Source of the DNA: Bicyclus anynana
Lineage: Eukaryota; Arthropoda; Insecta; Lepidoptera; Nymphalidae
NCBI RefSeq assembly: GCF_947172395.1
Contig: NC_069095.1
Location: 10,787,321-10,851,320, forward strand
Direction of reading: 5' to 3'
Length of the DNA stretch: 64,000 nt
Positions 61,528 through 64,000 of this stretch are shown one piece after another. How positions within the stretch are numbered: position 1 is the first letter of the stretch; every line of letters begins with the position of its first letter. Below the pieces are notes generated by a model. It was not told the DNA's origin. It saw only the letters and a program-made list of their open reading frames with translations, and ran no database searches. The position numbers were made by a program, and so were the translations under genes.

Positions 61528-61818
61528 TTTTTTTAATCTTGACAAGTTAACCGTTGAATACAATCTAACCTGAGGGTAAGTGATGATGCTATCTACGATG
61601 GAAGCGGGCTAATTTGTTAGAAGGAATATGAAAATCCACATCCATTTCGGTTTCTACACGACATTGCCGGTAGGGTGGTAACTAGTCACGGCCGAAGCCT
61701 CCCACCAGCCAGACCTGGACCAATTAAGAAAACCTCAATCGGCTCAGCCGGGGATCGAACCCAAGACCTCCGCCTTGAAAATCCACCGCGCATACCACTG
61801 CGCCACGGAGGCCGTCAA
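61528..61818 (-). mobile_element. tRNA-derived SINE (family B)
   Basis: A copy with a head (gcctccgtggcgcagtggta on the minus strand) and an internal deletion removing the accggaacgctaaatcg block. Confidence 0.82.
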
Positions 61819-64000
61819 AACCAAACATGCCTACTGTATTGAATCGGCTGGAAATAAACTGGTGATGGAACTTTTATAGATAATACGTAACAGAAAAAAA
61901 AGTTTCAGTAAGTAGAAGAAAATACAAAATTCTTGTAAGGATGTTGATAACAAGGCATTTCGGATAATAAAATTGTCTATTCTTTTGCCAATTTCCGTTT
62001 TGTATTTATATTCTGCATGGAAAATTTCCTCTTGAAAATTAATCTGTCTTACCACCTGTTGCTCCGAGTTTTACGTCTTATGTTCTTCGTACAAACTTTT
62101 CGAAGACACTGGCGAAGTTTTTGAGTTCTGAAGGGACGATAAAGTACGAATTACGTCAGACATTTTGATCATAAATCGTTTTACTTGAACAATTACTTAG
62201 CGAAATTCATCTTTGTTTCAGTTTTTATGGCGTTGTTGTTTACCTCAATCAAGTAAATGAATCGTCCGTCCAGTTACATAAATAGCTTATTATGGAATCA
62301 TGAGGTTATAAGTTCGAGATTTTGTTGAGGATAACATGGAGTTATTTTTTAACTGACTCTTTTAAAAAGAGGTTCTCAATTTGAGGAATATGTTTTTTTA
62401 TTACCTCATAACTTCGTCATTTATTAACCACTCTTGAAAATTCTGCTTTTGTTTGAAAGAGCAAGATTGGTCCCATTTCATTTTTGGTTTAGTAATGTTG
62501 TGTTAAAATGAAAATAACTGAAACTTTTTGAAGTCGGTTCCATTTTAATGTTAAAAAGATCATTTCAAGAAATTTTCTCTAGCAGTTCAGAATTTCTTAC
62601 AAACTACAAAAACTACAGCAAAAATTTAAACAAAATGAGAAAAAATAATTAACTAAATGATAAAAATAACAAAAAAGGAAAACTATTTCTCGCAAAAATC
62701 TTTGCACAATTTGATCCAGTTATATGAAACAATTAGAATCAGAATCATTTATTTGCAAGAAACATTAAATTTAGTTATACAAGGATGTTATAATACTCTA
62801 GGTAAGTATATATATTTTTTAACACAGCAGTTTTCTGGGCGAAATATTTATTACCGAACGTATAGCGGTTAACTTTGTCATAAAAATTATATAGGGGTTT
62901 GAGGTCGTAACGAAGATTGTTGTGGTATCACAGAGAATTTCTTTTTACATATATGTGAAAAAAGTAAATGTTTAGCGAAAATTCGCCCTTGTATGAGACA
63001 TACAAGTATCTTTTAGGGTCTCGTAGTCAAAAGAAGTCTCTTATTCGCCGTCAGTCCGTTTATAAAAACTCTATTTTACCTCAAAAACTTTATTTAAGAA
63101 AGCTGATATTTAACTTGTATAATTACAACCAACCTTCAAAGTATAATACCTTGAAGGCGTGCTTTGACGGTGTGTTTAATAGATGATTTCTTTGAAATCT
63201 CTTTAATGTTATATTTCTTAGTCAAAATACGTTTAATTCAATGTTTAGCTCTACAGTTTATGGTTTATTATTAATCGTAGCTTGTGTCAACTCATCACAA
63301 ATTCTGTAAACATAATGTTTACAGAATCTGTTCAGAGAATTTGGTAGTTTTACGATGTTGTTGGTTTACCGTGATTCCTGTTGTTCGTTTCCAATTGTTA
63401 ATCTTTGGTCTGTTGTAGGTAGGGTTGCCAAGATGTTTTCAGAAAATATAGTATTTTACAGATTTAGCTATAAAAAATATAGCACGCTTAAAAAAATATA
63501 GTATTTTATGGAGTAAGCAGAAAGTCAACATTTATTTAAAAATAATAGTAGATTGTTTTCTCCACTTATTAAATTTTTCGTAAGTAGGTGTTTCATTTGT
63601 AAGTCTTTTAAGATCCATCTCCAAATTAGGGTCACCATTCTCACTAGATGAAGACATAACAATTAATGTTGCGAAACATGTAAATTACGGTCACAAGTAT
63701 GGTTTATTCACGGCAATTGTTTTTAAAATTCTCGCTTTTTAATTTTATTTTTTTTCTTTCACATGAGAAAAAAGCAAAGGTATTACACCGTACAGGATGT
63801 CTCATGTCTTCAAATCTCGCTCTATTCGCAACTCAATAAAAATTAAATAAAAAAATGAACGCATTCCACAGCTGCATTTCATTCCAATATAAAGCTTTTC
63901 ATTTATTTTTCAAAACAATCAGGGCCTATAATGATTCTATTTTCGAAAAACTCAAAAACAGGAGGAGGTTTTACCTTATTTTATAGAACGATTGGCAACC

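Larger units (their letters stand above)
59978..64000. other. Large transferrin intron running to the right edge
   Basis: No upstream transferrin exon could be found on the minus strand. Two SINEs are present. 63301-63327 is a small perfect hairpin (12-bp arms, 3-nt loop). Otherwise AT-rich, nothing recognised. Confidence 0.6.

Noticed and set aside
62046..62160. Minus-strand stretch with ELKNFASVFEKFVRRT after an acceptor-like cttcag
   Set aside because: It vaguely suggested an upstream transferrin exon, but a stop follows quickly and the conserved transferrin residues are absent.

Overview
The window is animal nuclear DNA, almost certainly from a lepidopteran (butterfly or moth). Genes are split into short exons with GT-AG introns. 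The DNA between exons is AT-rich and crowded with tRNA-derived SINEs, RTE-like LINE tails and palindromic MITEs of a kind familiar from lepidopteran genomes. There is one 200-N assembly gap (50270-50469). The order, family or species cannot be proved from the sequence alone.

Six protein-coding genes are supported. From left to right: (1) LETM1, the inner-mitochondrial-membrane ion exchanger, minus strand, seven coding exons between 1692 and 10485, complete (759 aa). (2) Oligoribonuclease REXO2, plus strand, three exons 13585-16361, complete (223 aa). (3) A KCTD8/12/16-type T1/BTB protein, minus strand, one coding exon 34799-35500 in a GC-rich island. (4) Acylphosphatase, minus strand, three exons 38800-46998 with one 7.3 kb intron, complete (97 aa from the conserved start). 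(5) SdhC, the cytochrome b560 subunit of succinate dehydrogenase, plus strand, three exons 47572-48755, complete (184 aa). (6) The C-terminal 483 residues of transferrin 1, minus strand, nine exons 48968-59977; its 5' part lies beyond the right edge. I worked out every splice junction by hand, and the phases agree across each gene.

LETM1 and REXO2 are divergent and 3.1 kb apart. Acylphosphatase and SdhC are divergent, with about 0.57 kb between start codons. SdhC and transferrin are convergent, with 212 bp between stop codons and a palindromic poly(A) signal that could serve both. Three of the products are mitochondrial or probably so (LETM1, REXO2, SdhC), and transferrin handles iron. This is ordinary eukaryotic gene neighbourhood, not an operon, and I infer no joint pathway.

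The 18 kb between REXO2 and KCTD (16.4-34.7 kb) holds no convincing host gene. It is a nest of mobile-element remnants, a 17-bp minisatellite and several foldback elements. I found no clear new biological system. The most unusual things are tandem duplications of a LETM1 exon end with its splice donor, mobile elements sitting within about 25 bp of three LETM1 splice donors, near-perfect 30-31 bp hairpins with 5-nt loops, and the nested palindromes around 20-22 kb.
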